Shown piece after piece: positions 8,238 through 18,007 of a DNA stretch of 36,261 bases (position 1 is its first letter; each line of letters starts with the position of its first letter). Source of the DNA: an uncultured Bacteroidia bacterium (GTDB taxonomy: Bacteria > Bacteroidota > Bacteroidia > Bacteroidales > F082); assembly GCA_902783365.1 (NCBI GenBank), contig CACZQL010000150.1:1-36261 (forward strand), given 5' to 3'. A program made the position numbers and the translations under genes. Below the pieces are notes generated by a model. That model saw only the letters and a program-made list of their open reading frames with translations. It was not told where the DNA came from and made no database searches.

Positions 8238-9511
8238 TGGATCTGGGGCAGGATTCTTTCCAGTTGGATGCCCCTGGAGCCTTTGACGAGGATGTGGCGC
8301 TGCGACACGGGATGGCTTTCGAGGTACGAGGCCAGGTCGTCGGAGGTGGCGAAGGTGAGGTATTCGGGGTTGTCGTTGTATTGGCTGAAGTTGGGACCCA
8401 CGAGGAAAGCCTCATGGAAGCCTAGTTCTTTCAGGAGATGCAGGATGGTCTTATGTTCGGTTTCGGAGGCTTCGCCCAGCTCTCTCATGTCGCCGAGGAT
8501 GAGCAGGGGGCGTTCGCCGCAGATCTCCCTGAAGCTGCGAACCGAGGCGTTCATGCTGGTGGGGTTGGCGTTGTAGGCGTCCATGACGATGGTGTTCCTG
8601 CCTTTGATGACTTGGGAGCGGCTGTTGGTCGGCTTGTAATCTTGCAAGGCCTTCACGATGTCGTCGTCGTCCACTTCGAAGTAGTTGCCTACGCCGATGG
8701 CGGCGGCCACGTTTTCGAAGTTGTAGTCGCCCACCAGTTGGGTGGCGATCACACCGGTGTAGAAGTTTTGGACGGACAGGTAGGGGTGGTGTTGGAACTT
8801 GTAGGGTTTTACGACGGTGTCGGCTTCGTCGGTGCCGTAGGTGTAGCGGTCGAGGCCTTCGGAGAGTTGCATGAGCAGGTCGTTGTCTTTGTTGACGAAG
8901 GCCATGCCGTGGTGCTCTTTCAGGTATTGGTAGAGTTCGTTTTTGGTGTTGACCACGCCTTGGAAGTTGCCGAATCCTTCGAGATGGGCTCTTCCGATGT
9001 TGGTGATAATGCCGTAGTTAGGGTCGGCGATTTTGCAGAGGTGGTTGATTTCGCCAGGGTGGTTGGCGCCCATTTCCACCACGGCGATTTGGGTGCCGGG
9101 GGTGGCGCGGAGGAGGGTGAGGGGCACGCCAAGGTGATTGTTGTAGTTGCCTTGGGTGTAGAGGATGTTGTATTTCTTGGCGAGCACCGCCGAAACCAAT
9201 TCTTTGGTGGTGGTCTTGCCGTTGGTGCCGGTGATGCCGATCACCTTGAGTTTCATGAGGAGACGATGATAAAGTGCAAGACCCTGCAGGGTGAGCAGGG
9301 CGTCTTGCACTTTCATGATTCTTGGATGGTCGGGAAGGGATTCCCGGTCGGCGACTACGAGGCTGGCGATGCCTTTCTCAGCCACTTCGAGGGCGAAGTC
9401 GTTGCCGTCGAAATGCTCGCCTTTGAGGGCGAAGAACACGGCGTCTTTTTCAACTTGCCTGCTGTCGGTGCTGACTTTGTAGGCTTTGCTGTAATACTCG
9501 TAAATCGACAT
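8234..9511 (-). CDS. murF: UDP-MurNAc-tripeptide--D-alanyl-D-alanine ligase
   Basis: A 425-residue Mur ligase that joins D-Ala-D-Ala to the UDP-MurNAc tripeptide, the last cytoplasmic peptide addition in peptidoglycan synthesis. It shows the short N-terminal domain with the TDSRQV substrate motif, the P-loop GITGTNGKTTTKE (residues 92-104), VEMGANHPGEI (the MurF form of the acidic motif), ITNIGRAHLEGFG, and a C-terminal domain with DAYNANPTSM, a MurF signature. The start is 2 bases after the gldJ stop. The gldJ-murF pairing is also known in Flavobacterium. Confidence 0.96.
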   Translation of the reverse strand: MSIYEYYSKAYKVSTDSRQVEKDAVFFALKGEHFDGNDFALEVAEKGIASLVVADRESLPDHPRIMKVQDALLTLQGLALYHRLLMKLKVIGITGTNGKTTTKELVSAVLAKKYNILYTQGNYNNHLGVPLTLLRATPGTQIAVVEMGANHPGEINHLCKIADPNYGIITNIGRAHLEGFGNFQGVVNTKNELYQYLKEHHGMAFVNKDNDLLMQLSEGLDRYTYGTDEADTVVKPYKFQHHPYLSVQNFYTGVIATQLVGDYNFENVAAAIGVGNYFEVDDDDIVKALQDYKPTNSRSQVIKGRNTIVMDAYNANPTSMNASVRSFREICGERPLLILGDMRELGEASETEHKTILHLLKELGFHEAFLVGPNFSQYNDNPEYLTFATSDDLASYLESHPVSQRHILVKGSRGIQLERILPQIQ

Positions 9512-9513
9512 GG

Positions 9514-11010
9514 TTATTTCTTGGTATAAGAGCTACCCACCTTGTTCATGGCGCAGCGGAAGCCGATGGAAGCTGACGACTGATTTTGGTTGAGATAGCG
9601 GCGGTTGCCCGGGCTCAGGTAGTAAGGACCGTCTTCCCAAGAGCCGCCTTTATACACTCTGGACTCGTCGCTGATGAGCGTGGTGCCGGGGGTGTCGTTG
9701 GTGGCTACGTCGTACATGTCCTTGGTGAATGAGCTTTGGTCTTCCTGTGTGTCGGTCCAGTTGCTTCTGATGGAGGACATATAGTCGCCATCGGAGTAGT
9801 TGGAGTTGAAGGAGGTGCGGTAGTTCTGGCGTTTAGCGGCTTCTTCTTGCGGGACGGGCACTCTTCTGATGCGACCGAGGGAATCTTTCTGGGCGATGAA
9901 GCCATCCTCATCGAGTGCGGTTTGGGTGAACACGTTGCCACGGAAGGGGCTGTAGTCGGCCACATCCTCGAAGGTAAGGGGACGATACACGTCGGCGACC
10001 CATTCGGAGACGTTGCCAGCCATGTTGTAGAGACCGTAGTCGTTGGGCCAGTAGGAGCCGACGGGGGCGGGCAGTGCGGCACCGTCGTTGAGGTTGCCGG
10101 CGACACCCATGTAGTTGCCCGGGCCGAGCTTGAAGTTGGCCATGAAGCTGCCACGGTATTTCTTGTTGTCGGTGCGGAGGCCGTCACCGTTCCAGGGATA
10201 GACCTTGCGCTGCGAGATGATTTCGTTGTTGGTGTTGCCCACGAGACCCACTGCCGCGTATTCCCATTCAGCTTCCGTAGGAAGACGGTAGGAGGGGAGC
10301 AGGATGCCGTCGGACATCTTGACGTTGCGGATGCCGTCGCCGTCTTTCTTGCTGAGGTCCTTCTTGCCGTTCTTCACGTTGCCCACATATTGTCCGGCCA
10401 GGTAAGCGTCGGTGTTGAAGTTCTCCTCGTCCTGCTGGTTGGGGTCCCAGTCGAGAATGCCGGCCTTGACCAGCATGAGCTCGTTGACACGGTCGGTGCG
10501 CCATTTGCAGTAGTCGTTGGCCTGCACCCAGGTGACACCCACCACAGGATAGTCGTTGTAGGAGGGGTGACGGAAGTAAACCTCGATCATGGGCTCGTTG
10601 TAGGTCATCCTGCCGCGCCATACGAGGGTGTCGGGCATGGCGTTGCGCACCGTCATGGGATAGTTCTGCCCATAGACGCGGTTCAGCCAATACACATATT
10701 CACGATAATCGACATTGCTGACCTCGGTGCGATCCATGTAGAAAGAAGGCACAGTGACCTTGCGGGGCACATTGTCCCAACTGTAGGTCAGGTTGTCGGT
10801 GGTGCCGCCCATCACAAAGGTGCCGCCCTCAATCGCGATGAGGCCAGGACCAATCTGCTGGTCGTTGATCTCTGCCACTTCAAAACCTCCGTTGTTGGGG
10901 TCGTTGTAGGCCCAACCCGTGGTACGGGAAGTCTTCTTGGCACATGAGGAAAAAAGAACGCCTGCCACCAGGCAGAACGCTAAGGTCTTGAATCCGGTTT
11001 TCATTGTCAT
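9514..11010 (-). CDS. gldJ: GldJ-like T9SS/gliding-motility lipoprotein (SUMF1/FGE fold)
   Basis: A 498-residue lipoprotein: a signal peptide with Cys23 (LFSSC), then a formylglycine-generating-enzyme-like domain. Recognisable segments are AIEGGTFVMGG, YRLPTEAEWEYAA, NMAGNVSEWVAD, VYKGGSW and the closing SIGFRCA. GldJ and GldK are paralogues of this fold that support T9SS assembly or stability in the outer membrane, and no enzymatic role is known. I prefer GldJ because the gene sits between murF and divergent porU/porV, the arrangement known from Flavobacterium; PorK/GldK normally precedes porL, porM and porN, which are absent here. ATGs at 11010 and 11004 are both possible starts; the longer is given. 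Confidence 0.85.
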   Translation of the reverse strand: MTMKTGFKTLAFCLVAGVLFSSCAKKTSRTTGWAYNDPNNGGFEVAEINDQQIGPGLIAIEGGTFVMGGTTDNLTYSWDNVPRKVTVPSFYMDRTEVSNVDYREYVYWLNRVYGQNYPMTVRNAMPDTLVWRGRMTYNEPMIEVYFRHPSYNDYPVVGVTWVQANDYCKWRTDRVNELMLVKAGILDWDPNQQDEENFNTDAYLAGQYVGNVKNGKKDLSKKDGDGIRNVKMSDGILLPSYRLPTEAEWEYAAVGLVGNTNNEIISQRKVYPWNGDGLRTDNKKYRGSFMANFKLGPGNYMGVAGNLNDGAALPAPVGSYWPNDYGLYNMAGNVSEWVADVYRPLTFEDVADYSPFRGNVFTQTALDEDGFIAQKDSLGRIRRVPVPQEEAAKRQNYRTSFNSNYSDGDYMSSIRSNWTDTQEDQSSFTKDMYDVATNDTPGTTLISDESRVYKGGSWEDGPYYLSPGNRRYLNQNQSSASIGFRCAMNKVGSSYTKK

Positions 11011-11061
11011 TTCAATCCAAAATTGTACGCTTAATAAACTACCTTCTCATTCGTTTATTGT

Positions 11062-11070
11062 GCAAAATTA
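11062..11070 (-). promoter_or_regulatory. -7 promoter-like box for gldJ
   Basis: On the minus strand the sequence TAATTTTGC matches the Bacteroidota -7 consensus TAnnTTTG exactly. It ends about 50 bases upstream of the gldJ ATG, within the 174-base divergent region shared with porU. A clear -33 TTTG at the right spacing is not seen. No equally good box was found for porU on the plus strand. Confidence 0.45.
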
Positions 11071-11184
11071 CGATTTATTTTTTGATATTCGTCTTATTTT
11101 CTTCAAAAAACTTTTTTTTGCGCTCCCCACACCTTTATATAATAAAAAATGCGTAATTTCGTTTCCCTTTTATATTCTGAAACC

Positions 11185-14100
11185 ATGAAGCACAAAAACA
11201 TAACGCTAATACTCCTATTCTTATTGTCATGGGGCTATCACGCCCAAGCGCAACATTCGGTGCTGGCCACCGGCAATTGGTACAAAATGGGCATCTCGGT
11301 GACGGGTGTGCAGCAATTGAGGTACGACGACCTGAAGGAATTGGGCATCGACGTTGATCACATCAACCCCCGCCACCTCCGTGTCTATCACAACGGCGGC
11401 GGCATGCTCAACGAGCTGAACAGCCAACCCCGTTTCGACGACTTGCAGGAGATCCCCATCCTCGTGTCGGGTGAAGCCGACGGCAAGTTCGACGCCAACG
11501 ACTACCTCCTGTTCTACGCCCGCGGCCCGGTCACCTGGTACTACGACAGCGCCGAGCAGGCTTTCCTGCACCGTCCCAACGCCTACGACGATTACTCGTA
11601 TGCCTTCATCACCGTCGGCTCCACCCCAGGTAAAAGAATCGAAACGGCCACGGCACCCTCCGCAAATTATGATATGGTTGTGAAACAATTCCTTGATTAT
11701 CAAGTGTATGAGAAGGATAACTACAATATCATCCATGCGGGAAGGATGTATTTCGCCGACATTCTCGAAGGCAACAGCTCGTTGAACCTGAACTTTGAGT
11801 TCAAGCATGCCTTGAAACAGCGTCCCTGTTTTGTCAAGACTTTCCTCGCGGGGCGTAACTTCAGCCCGGCGTATTTCGATTTGTATGTGGACAACCAAAA
11901 GGTCAACACCTTTTCATTGACCGTCACCGCCCCGGGTTCCGACCACGCGTTCTCCTATCCGGCCAGCGGGTCCTGCCAGGCCAGCTTTAGCAGCGACAAC
12001 ATCAAGGTGTCCTTGAAACACGTCGGCTTGGCCGGCACCACCTCCATCGGCTATGTGGACTACGTGCTGGTGAACGCCTGGAGGTCGCTCCAGATGGACG
12101 GACAAGAGATGGCCTTCCGCAACCCCGAGGCCAACGACGCCTCCAAAGTGTATCAATACCAGATCACCGGGGCCAACGCAGGCCTTCAGGTGTGGGATGT
12201 CACCGACTCCATCTGCCCCCGCATCGTCCATGGCCAGCTCGTCGGCTCCACCTATAGCTTCCAGGTGACGGGCAACCTTCGCAACGAGTTCATTGCCTTC
12301 ACCGGTAACAACTGCCATACCCCTGTCGCGATGGGCCCGGTGGAAAACCAGGACTTGCACGGCGACCGCGATTACGACTACCTCATGGTCGTCCATCCCG
12401 ATTTCCTGCCCCAGGCGGAGCGTCTCAAGGAGATCCATGCGGTCAACGACCCTGACCTTCGCGTCAAGATCGCCACCCCCCAGCAAATCTATAATGAGTT
12501 TTCGTGCGGCGCCCAGGACGTGTCGGCCATCCGCGACTATTGCCGGATGCTCTATCACGACGTGCGCCCCTTGCGCTATCTCCTGCTCTTTGGCGACGCC
12601 TCCTATGATTTCAAGAACCGCAACGGAGCGGTTTGCTTCGTGCCTACCTACGAATATAATGTGGCCACCGACATCCATTCCTGCGTGGCCACCGACGACT
12701 TCTTCTGCTGGCTCGACGACAACGAAGGTCCCGCCGGCGTCCGCACCAAACCCGATATTGGTGCCGGCCGCATGCCCGTCACCACCCTCGAACAGGCCAC
12801 CCAGATGGTGGACAAGATAGAGAACTACCTCGCCAAGAACGAGCAAACCATGCAGCCCTGGCGCAATGTCATCACCTTCATGTGCGACGACGCCCAACGC
12901 AACGAGTTCTTCGACCATTCCGAAGCCTACGTGTCGCATATTAAAAGCCATGGCGGCGAACACCTGGTGGTGGATAAGATTTATCTGGATGCCTACAACC
13001 AGGAGAACACCCCCAACGGACAGCTTGCTCCCGAGGTGAACAAGGCGGTGAACAACCGCATGGAGAAAGGTACTCTGGTCTTCAACTACGTGGGACACGG
13101 GGGAGAGGTGCAGCTGGCCGAGGAGCGCATCCTGCAACGGGCGGACGTCAACTCCTGGCGCAACGGCCCGCATTATCCGCTGATGATTACCGGCACTTGC
13201 GAGTTCAGCCGCTACGACGACCATGAACGCACCTCCTTGGGCGAATACGCCTTCCTGAACCAGTATGGCGGGATGGTGGCCATGTTCACCACCTCACGCG
13301 TGACCTACGGCTACGACAACAAGCTGTTCATCACCGCCGTGTATGACCATCTGTTCGAGGTGGTTGACGGGGATTACTATCGTTTGGGCGATGTGTTCCG
13401 GATGGCGAAATACAGGGGCGAGGAGAACGAACGCCGCTATGTGATGTTCGGGGATCCCGCGCTGCGTCTCCCCCTGCCTCGATGGACTGTGGAGACGACT
13501 TCGATGGTCGATACTGTAAAAGCCTTGCAGCCCGTCACCCTCCAAGGTGTCGTGAAAGACCCCAGCGGACAGGTGGCCTCCTCTTTCAACGGCCTCGTTT
13601 ATGTGAGTGTCTATGACAAGGAGATTACCTACCAGACCAAAGGTGACGAGGATACCTCCCCCAAGAGCTTCACCTTGCGCAACAGCGTCGTGTTCAATGG
13701 AAAGACCGAGGTGGTCAACGGACACTTCTCCGTCGATTTCATTGTGCCCCGCGACATCTCTTACCGCTTTGGCTCGGGCATGGTGAGCTATTACGCCACC
13801 GACTATGTCCACGACGCCTCCGGCGCTTACGAGAACTTCGTCATCGGAGGGTTTTACGATGACGCCGAATTGGACGACGACCCGCCTCGTGTGGAACTCT
13901 ATATCGACGATGAGCAGTTTGTGAGCGGCGGCATCACCGGCAGCAACCCCACCATGATCGCCTACGTGGAGGATGCCAGCGGCATCAACACCACCGGCAC
14001 CGGCATCGGGCACGATATCGTGGCCTCCCTGTCGGGCCCCACCGACGTGTCCTTCGTCTTGAACGACTATTTCGAGGCCGACATGAACCGTCAAGGGAAA

Positions 14101-14535
14101 GGCAAGGTCTTCTATAGGATGCCCGCCCTCCAGGACGGGGAATACACCCTCACCCTTAAAGTGTGGGATATCTACAACAACTCGGGTACCGCCCAAATCA
14201 ACTTCATTGTGAGCGGCAGCGAGCTGATGGTGCTGGAGAACGTGAGCTGCGCTCCCAACCCCTTCAGGGACCAGACCTATTTCAGCTTCGGCCACAACCA
14301 AATCGGCAACAACATGAGCGTCCAAATCAGCATCTACGACATGATGGGAAGGCTCGTGACCGTGCTGAAGGAAACCGTGCCAGGAACCTCCGCCCGCACC
14401 AACCCCATCCCCTGGGACGGATGCGCCAGCAATGGGAGCAAGCTCCCGGCAGGCGTTTACGTGTATTGCGTCACTGCCTCCAACGACCAGGGCCAAACCG
14501 CTTCTCTTACCTCAAAATTGATTCTATTACGATGA
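11185..14535 (+). CDS. porU: T9SS C-terminal signal peptidase PorU (first tandem copy)
   Basis: A 1116-residue member of the C25 (gingipain-like) cysteine peptidases. PorU sits on the outer membrane with PorV, cleaves the C-terminal sorting domain from T9SS cargo and attaches the cargo to the surface. The ATG at 11185 is preferred over the in-frame ATG at 11149 because it begins a clean signal peptide (MKHKNITLILLFLLSW...AQAQ). The central peptidase domain contains His638 (NYVGHGGEV) and Cys672 (TGTCEFS), spaced 34 residues like other C25 dyads. Beta-rich domains follow, and the last about 95 residues resemble a sorting domain (APNPF...WDG...AGVYVY), which PorU is known to retain. It shares a 4-base ATGA overlap with the next gene, a close relative. 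Confidence 0.9.
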   Translation: MKHKNITLILLFLLSWGYHAQAQHSVLATGNWYKMGISVTGVQQLRYDDLKELGIDVDHINPRHLRVYHNGGGMLNELNSQPRFDDLQEIPILVSGEADGKFDANDYLLFYARGPVTWYYDSAEQAFLHRPNAYDDYSYAFITVGSTPGKRIETATAPSANYDMVVKQFLDYQVYEKDNYNIIHAGRMYFADILEGNSSLNLNFEFKHALKQRPCFVKTFLAGRNFSPAYFDLYVDNQKVNTFSLTVTAPGSDHAFSYPASGSCQASFSSDNIKVSLKHVGLAGTTSIGYVDYVLVNAWRSLQMDGQEMAFRNPEANDASKVYQYQITGANAGLQVWDVTDSICPRIVHGQLVGSTYSFQVTGNLRNEFIAFTGNNCHTPVAMGPVENQDLHGDRDYDYLMVVHPDFLPQAERLKEIHAVNDPDLRVKIATPQQIYNEFSCGAQDVSAIRDYCRMLYHDVRPLRYLLLFGDASYDFKNRNGAVCFVPTYEYNVATDIHSCVATDDFFCWLDDNEGPAGVRTKPDIGAGRMPVTTLEQATQMVDKIENYLAKNEQTMQPWRNVITFMCDDAQRNEFFDHSEAYVSHIKSHGGEHLVVDKIYLDAYNQENTPNGQLAPEVNKAVNNRMEKGTLVFNYVGHGGEVQLAEERILQRADVNSWRNGPHYPLMITGTCEFSRYDDHERTSLGEYAFLNQYGGMVAMFTTSRVTYGYDNKLFITAVYDHLFEVVDGDYYRLGDVFRMAKYRGEENERRYVMFGDPALRLPLPRWTVETTSMVDTVKALQPVTLQGVVKDPSGQVASSFNGLVYVSVYDKEITYQTKGDEDTSPKSFTLRNSVVFNGKTEVVNGHFSVDFIVPRDISYRFGSGMVSYYATDYVHDASGAYENFVIGGFYDDAELDDDPPRVELYIDDEQFVSGGITGSNPTMIAYVEDASGINTTGTGIGHDIVASLSGPTDVSFVLNDYFEADMNRQGKGKVFYRMPALQDGEYTLTLKVWDIYNNSGTAQINFIVSGSELMVLENVSCAPNPFRDQTYFSFGHNQIGNNMSVQISIYDMMGRLVTVLKETVPGTSARTNPIPWDGCASNGSKLPAGVYVYCVTASNDQGQTASLTSKLILLR

Positions 14536-17500
14536 GACAGATGCGTATGAACCATAGGATACCTTTACTGCTCCTGACCCTGCTGCTGGGCTGCCTCTCG
14601 CCCCTTCGGAGCCAGTGGAATGTGAACGAGTCGGTACTGAGCCGGCATACATGGTATAAAATAGGTGTCACCGGCGACGGAATATATGCCCTCGACAAGG
14701 CGGCTTTGAGCGCGGCAGGAGTCCACGTGGAGATGTTGGATCCCAACCGAATCCAACTGTTCGGCAACTTGCCCGGCACCTTGCCCGAAGCCAATGCAAC
14801 GGAACGCTTCGATGACCTAACCGAGATTGCCCTCATGGTGGAGGGCGGCGAGGATGGCACTTTCGACGACCATGACCGCATCCTCTTTTATGGCTTCGGA
14901 CCGGTCAACATGGTCCTCAATGCCTCCAATTACTATGAGTACCAACGGAATCCCTATTCCGACACGACCTATTATTTCCTCTGCGTCGATGGTGAGAACA
15001 ATGGACTGCGCATGGAGTCGCACCCCTCGATGGCTACCACCAATTTCGACGCCGTGGTGTCAAGCTATCCCGACTACGTGTATCACGAGAGTGAGGAGAT
15101 CTCGCCCTACGCCTCCGGCAGAACCTGGTACGGCGATATGATCACCAAGGACGAAGGATTCAAGGAGTTCGTGTTCGAGCTCCCGAACATCGACAAGACC
15201 CAGGTCCTTCGCATCCATTCGGAAGTGCTGGGACGCTGCGCCACGGGGTTTCCCTACAGCCTGCGTATCAATGATAACCTGCTGGTGGACCAAAAACTGA
15301 TTGATGCCTTCTCCGACCATACCTACGGAATGCCCCATCTGGCTGACAAGATGTTCTTCACCGATACCGACCGCCTGCCCGTGCGATACGAGTTGGGTCC
15401 CACCGAGGCCAACCCCTTGCTCTTCATCGACTATTTCGTCATCAACTGCTGGCGCGAGCTCAAGTACGATGGCGAGGAGATGGCCTTCAGGGTGCTTCCC
15501 TCGCAGATGGTGACCGACACGGTGAAAGTGTTGCTGCGCGGGGTCGTCGGTGACGTGGTCTGCTGGGATGTGTCAAATCCTCTACGGCCCTTTGTGCAGG
15601 AATTCATCCCCCTGGCCAACAACGCTTATTTCGGACTGGCGGAGCATTCCGAGCGACACTACCACCTGTTTCAATCCTCCGACATTAAGGCGGTGACGTC
15701 GCTCCGCCCGATAGGGAACCAGAATCTCCATGGCATCTTCTCCACCGATTTCCTGATTGTTACCCCTCGCGTGTTCGCGGAGGCCGCCGAAGCCTTGGCG
15801 GCGTTTCACCGTGAGGAAGGTCTGGATTGCGAGGTGGTGGATGTCGAAGCGGTTTACAACGAGTTCGGAACGGGTGTTCCCGACCCCACGGCGTTGCGCG
15901 ACTTCATCAGGATGGTGTATCTGCGCAGCGGAGGCCGGATGCGCTATGTGCTGCTCATGGGCAAAGGCACCCACGACTATCGGAACTACAAGGGGATGGA
16001 CAACAATTTTGTGACCACCTACCAGATTTTGGATAAGCCCTATCATCAGCTCTATTCCATCTGCTGTGACGATTATTTCGCCTTGATGGATGAGGATGAG
16101 GGGAAGGACTGCACAGGAAGGGTGGACCTTGGGCTAGGACGTCTGCCCATCACCACACTCGAACAGGGCCTTCAGGTGGTGGAGAAAATCAAGCATTACT
16201 CCGATGTGTCGGCCAGCCACGGACCCTGGAAGAACGAGCATCTCTTCATGACTGACAACGATAGCCGCTCCTATATAGACAATGCGGAGAAACTGGATAA
16301 GGTGCTCGACACGGCCTGGCATCTCATCACCACCAAGAAGCTCTATTTCGACTCTTATCCTGTGGTGGCTACTCCCTCGGGGGTCAGGATCCCCCAGGCG
16401 CACGAGGCCTTGATGGACTATATCGACCGCGGTTTCTTGGTGATGAGCTATACCGGCCATGGAGGCACCAACAGCCTCAGCAACGAGAAGGTGTTCACCG
16501 TCTCCGACGTGCTGGCCATGCGGAATTATGACCAGCTGCCTTTTGTGCATACCGCCACCTGCGAGTTCAGCGAGTTCGACAACCCCACCGTGGTGTCGGC
16601 GGGCGAACTCATGATGCTCCATCCCACAGGGGGAGCCATCGCACTGCTTACCACCGTGCGACCCACCATCGGCGCCAAGAACCAGCAACTGTCGTTGTCC
16701 TTCCACGAACATGTCTATGACATGGAAGACGGAAAGCCCCTGCGCTTTGGTGACATCTACCAAAGGGCCAAGTCAGACCCTAAATATTACGTGAAGGACA
16801 ATGTGGCCTTTGTACTCTTCGGCGACCCCGCTTTGCGGCTGTCCTATCCTGAACGGAGAGTCCAAACCACCAAGGTCAACGGGAACGTGGTTTTCGGCGA
16901 CAACCTGTTTTTTGCCGCCTCGCCGCTGAGTTTCTCCGGCCAGGTGACCGACCGCGACGGGCAGATCGACGCGTTGTTCAACGGCGTGATGAACGTGCGA
17001 CTGTACGACAAGAAATCGAGATACACCTCCTTGGGCAACTATTCGCTTCCCCGAACCTATTCGTTCTACGAGAATGTTTTGTTTGAAGGGAAGGTGACCG
17101 TGAAGGAGGGCCGTTTCGACTTCTCTTGCTTCCTTCCCGCCAATGTGAACTACGAGTCGGGCAACGCGCGCTTGTGCTATTATGCTTACGACTCCCTCCG
17201 TGGGGTCGATGCCAACGGCATCTTCGACGACTTCTCCGTGGGCGCGGTGGATCCATCCGCCGTGACGGACCACCAAGGGCCCGACATCCGGCTGTACTGG
17301 AACAGTCCCGATTTCCAAAGCGGCGATGTGGTGCCACGCAGCGGCGTCCTCTACGCCGACTTGTTTGATGAGCACGGCATCGACTATTACAATGTGTCCA
17401 TCGGAAGGAATATCGTGATGCGCAGCACCCTTGCCGAGTTTGACAATCGGATTCTCGACCATCAGTTTAAACCTGCCATCGATGACTATCAGCGTGGCCG

Positions 17501-17921
17501 TATCGTGTTGCCTGTCAGCAATCTTTCCGACGGCACTTACGAGTTCTCCCTCAAAGCATGGGATACTCAGGGCAACTCCACGGAGGTGCAGATCTCCATG
17601 GTGGTGGAGGAAGGCGCCCTGCTGACCGCCGCCTACAACTATCCCAACCCCTTCCATGGCAGCACCAATTTCGTGGTGGGCCATTCCGACCTGACCGAGG
17701 ACTTGTCGGTGCGCATCGAGATTTTCGACCTCCTGGGCCGGAAGGTGACCGAAATCAACAAAAACACACACTCCGAGGTGGGGGTGGTGCCTCCCATCGA
17801 GTGGAACGGCCAAGCGGCGGACGGACACCCCTTGCAGGCCGGGCTCTACGTCTATCGTATGACGGTGACGGACGAAGCCGGGCAGTCCAAATCGGTGACG
17901 AATCGAATCATTGTTGAATAA
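14532..17921 (+). CDS. Second PorU-like C25 signal peptidase (tandem paralogue)
   Basis: A 1129-residue homologue of the preceding PorU along its whole length. It has a signal peptide ending near RSQ, the same N-terminal WYKIGVTGDGIY-type domain, a C25 domain with His643 (SYTGHGGTN) and Cys677 (TATCEFS), and a terminal PNPF...EWNGQ...AGLYVYRM domain. The catalytic spacing (34) equals that of copy 1, so it looks active. The ATG at 14532 overlaps the upstream TGA as ATGA. An open frame continues upstream to 14163 but only as an out-of-frame reading of copy 1; ATGs at 14541 and 14547 are alternatives. porV follows 86 bases later. Which copy performs the canonical PorU function cannot be decided here. 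PorZ is excluded because PorZ lacks a C25 domain. Confidence 0.88.
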   Translation: MRQMRMNHRIPLLLLTLLLGCLSPLRSQWNVNESVLSRHTWYKIGVTGDGIYALDKAALSAAGVHVEMLDPNRIQLFGNLPGTLPEANATERFDDLTEIALMVEGGEDGTFDDHDRILFYGFGPVNMVLNASNYYEYQRNPYSDTTYYFLCVDGENNGLRMESHPSMATTNFDAVVSSYPDYVYHESEEISPYASGRTWYGDMITKDEGFKEFVFELPNIDKTQVLRIHSEVLGRCATGFPYSLRINDNLLVDQKLIDAFSDHTYGMPHLADKMFFTDTDRLPVRYELGPTEANPLLFIDYFVINCWRELKYDGEEMAFRVLPSQMVTDTVKVLLRGVVGDVVCWDVSNPLRPFVQEFIPLANNAYFGLAEHSERHYHLFQSSDIKAVTSLRPIGNQNLHGIFSTDFLIVTPRVFAEAAEALAAFHREEGLDCEVVDVEAVYNEFGTGVPDPTALRDFIRMVYLRSGGRMRYVLLMGKGTHDYRNYKGMDNNFVTTYQILDKPYHQLYSICCDDYFALMDEDEGKDCTGRVDLGLGRLPITTLEQGLQVVEKIKHYSDVSASHGPWKNEHLFMTDNDSRSYIDNAEKLDKVLDTAWHLITTKKLYFDSYPVVATPSGVRIPQAHEALMDYIDRGFLVMSYTGHGGTNSLSNEKVFTVSDVLAMRNYDQLPFVHTATCEFSEFDNPTVVSAGELMMLHPTGGAIALLTTVRPTIGAKNQQLSLSFHEHVYDMEDGKPLRFGDIYQRAKSDPKYYVKDNVAFVLFGDPALRLSYPERRVQTTKVNGNVVFGDNLFFAASPLSFSGQVTDRDGQIDALFNGVMNVRLYDKKSRYTSLGNYSLPRTYSFYENVLFEGKVTVKEGRFDFSCFLPANVNYESGNARLCYYAYDSLRGVDANGIFDDFSVGAVDPSAVTDHQGPDIRLYWNSPDFQSGDVVPRSGVLYADLFDEHGIDYYNVSIGRNIVMRSTLAEFDNRILDHQFKPAIDDYQRGRIVLPVSNLSDGTYEFSLKAWDTQGNSTEVQISMVVEEGALLTAAYNYPNPFHGSTNFVVGHSDLTEDLSVRIEIFDLLGRKVTEINKNTHSEVGVVPPIEWNGQAADGHPLQAGLYVYRMTVTDEAGQSKSVTNRIIVE

Positions 17922-18007
17922 AAAAATAAAAAAAATCATTCAATATAATAAAGAGTCTCACTTTCCGTTATTGTTTCATGTTATTACCAGAAAAATTGAA
18001 ATAGGAT

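Noticed and set aside
11149..11184. In-frame ATG 36 bases upstream of the chosen porU start
   Set aside because: Starting there would place 12 extra residues ahead of a clear signal peptide. The ATG at 11185 starts directly with the Lys-rich signal sequence.
11071..11184. Plus-strand promoter for porU
   Set aside because: Several T-rich TTTG and TATTTTTTG strings exist, but none has the TAnnTTTG form with a TTTG at the right distance, so no site is claimed.
14163..14531. Upstream extension of the second porU-like frame
   Set aside because: This stretch is copy 1 of porU read in another frame and gives an Arg/Gln-rich nonsense peptide. A signal peptide begins at or just after 14532.
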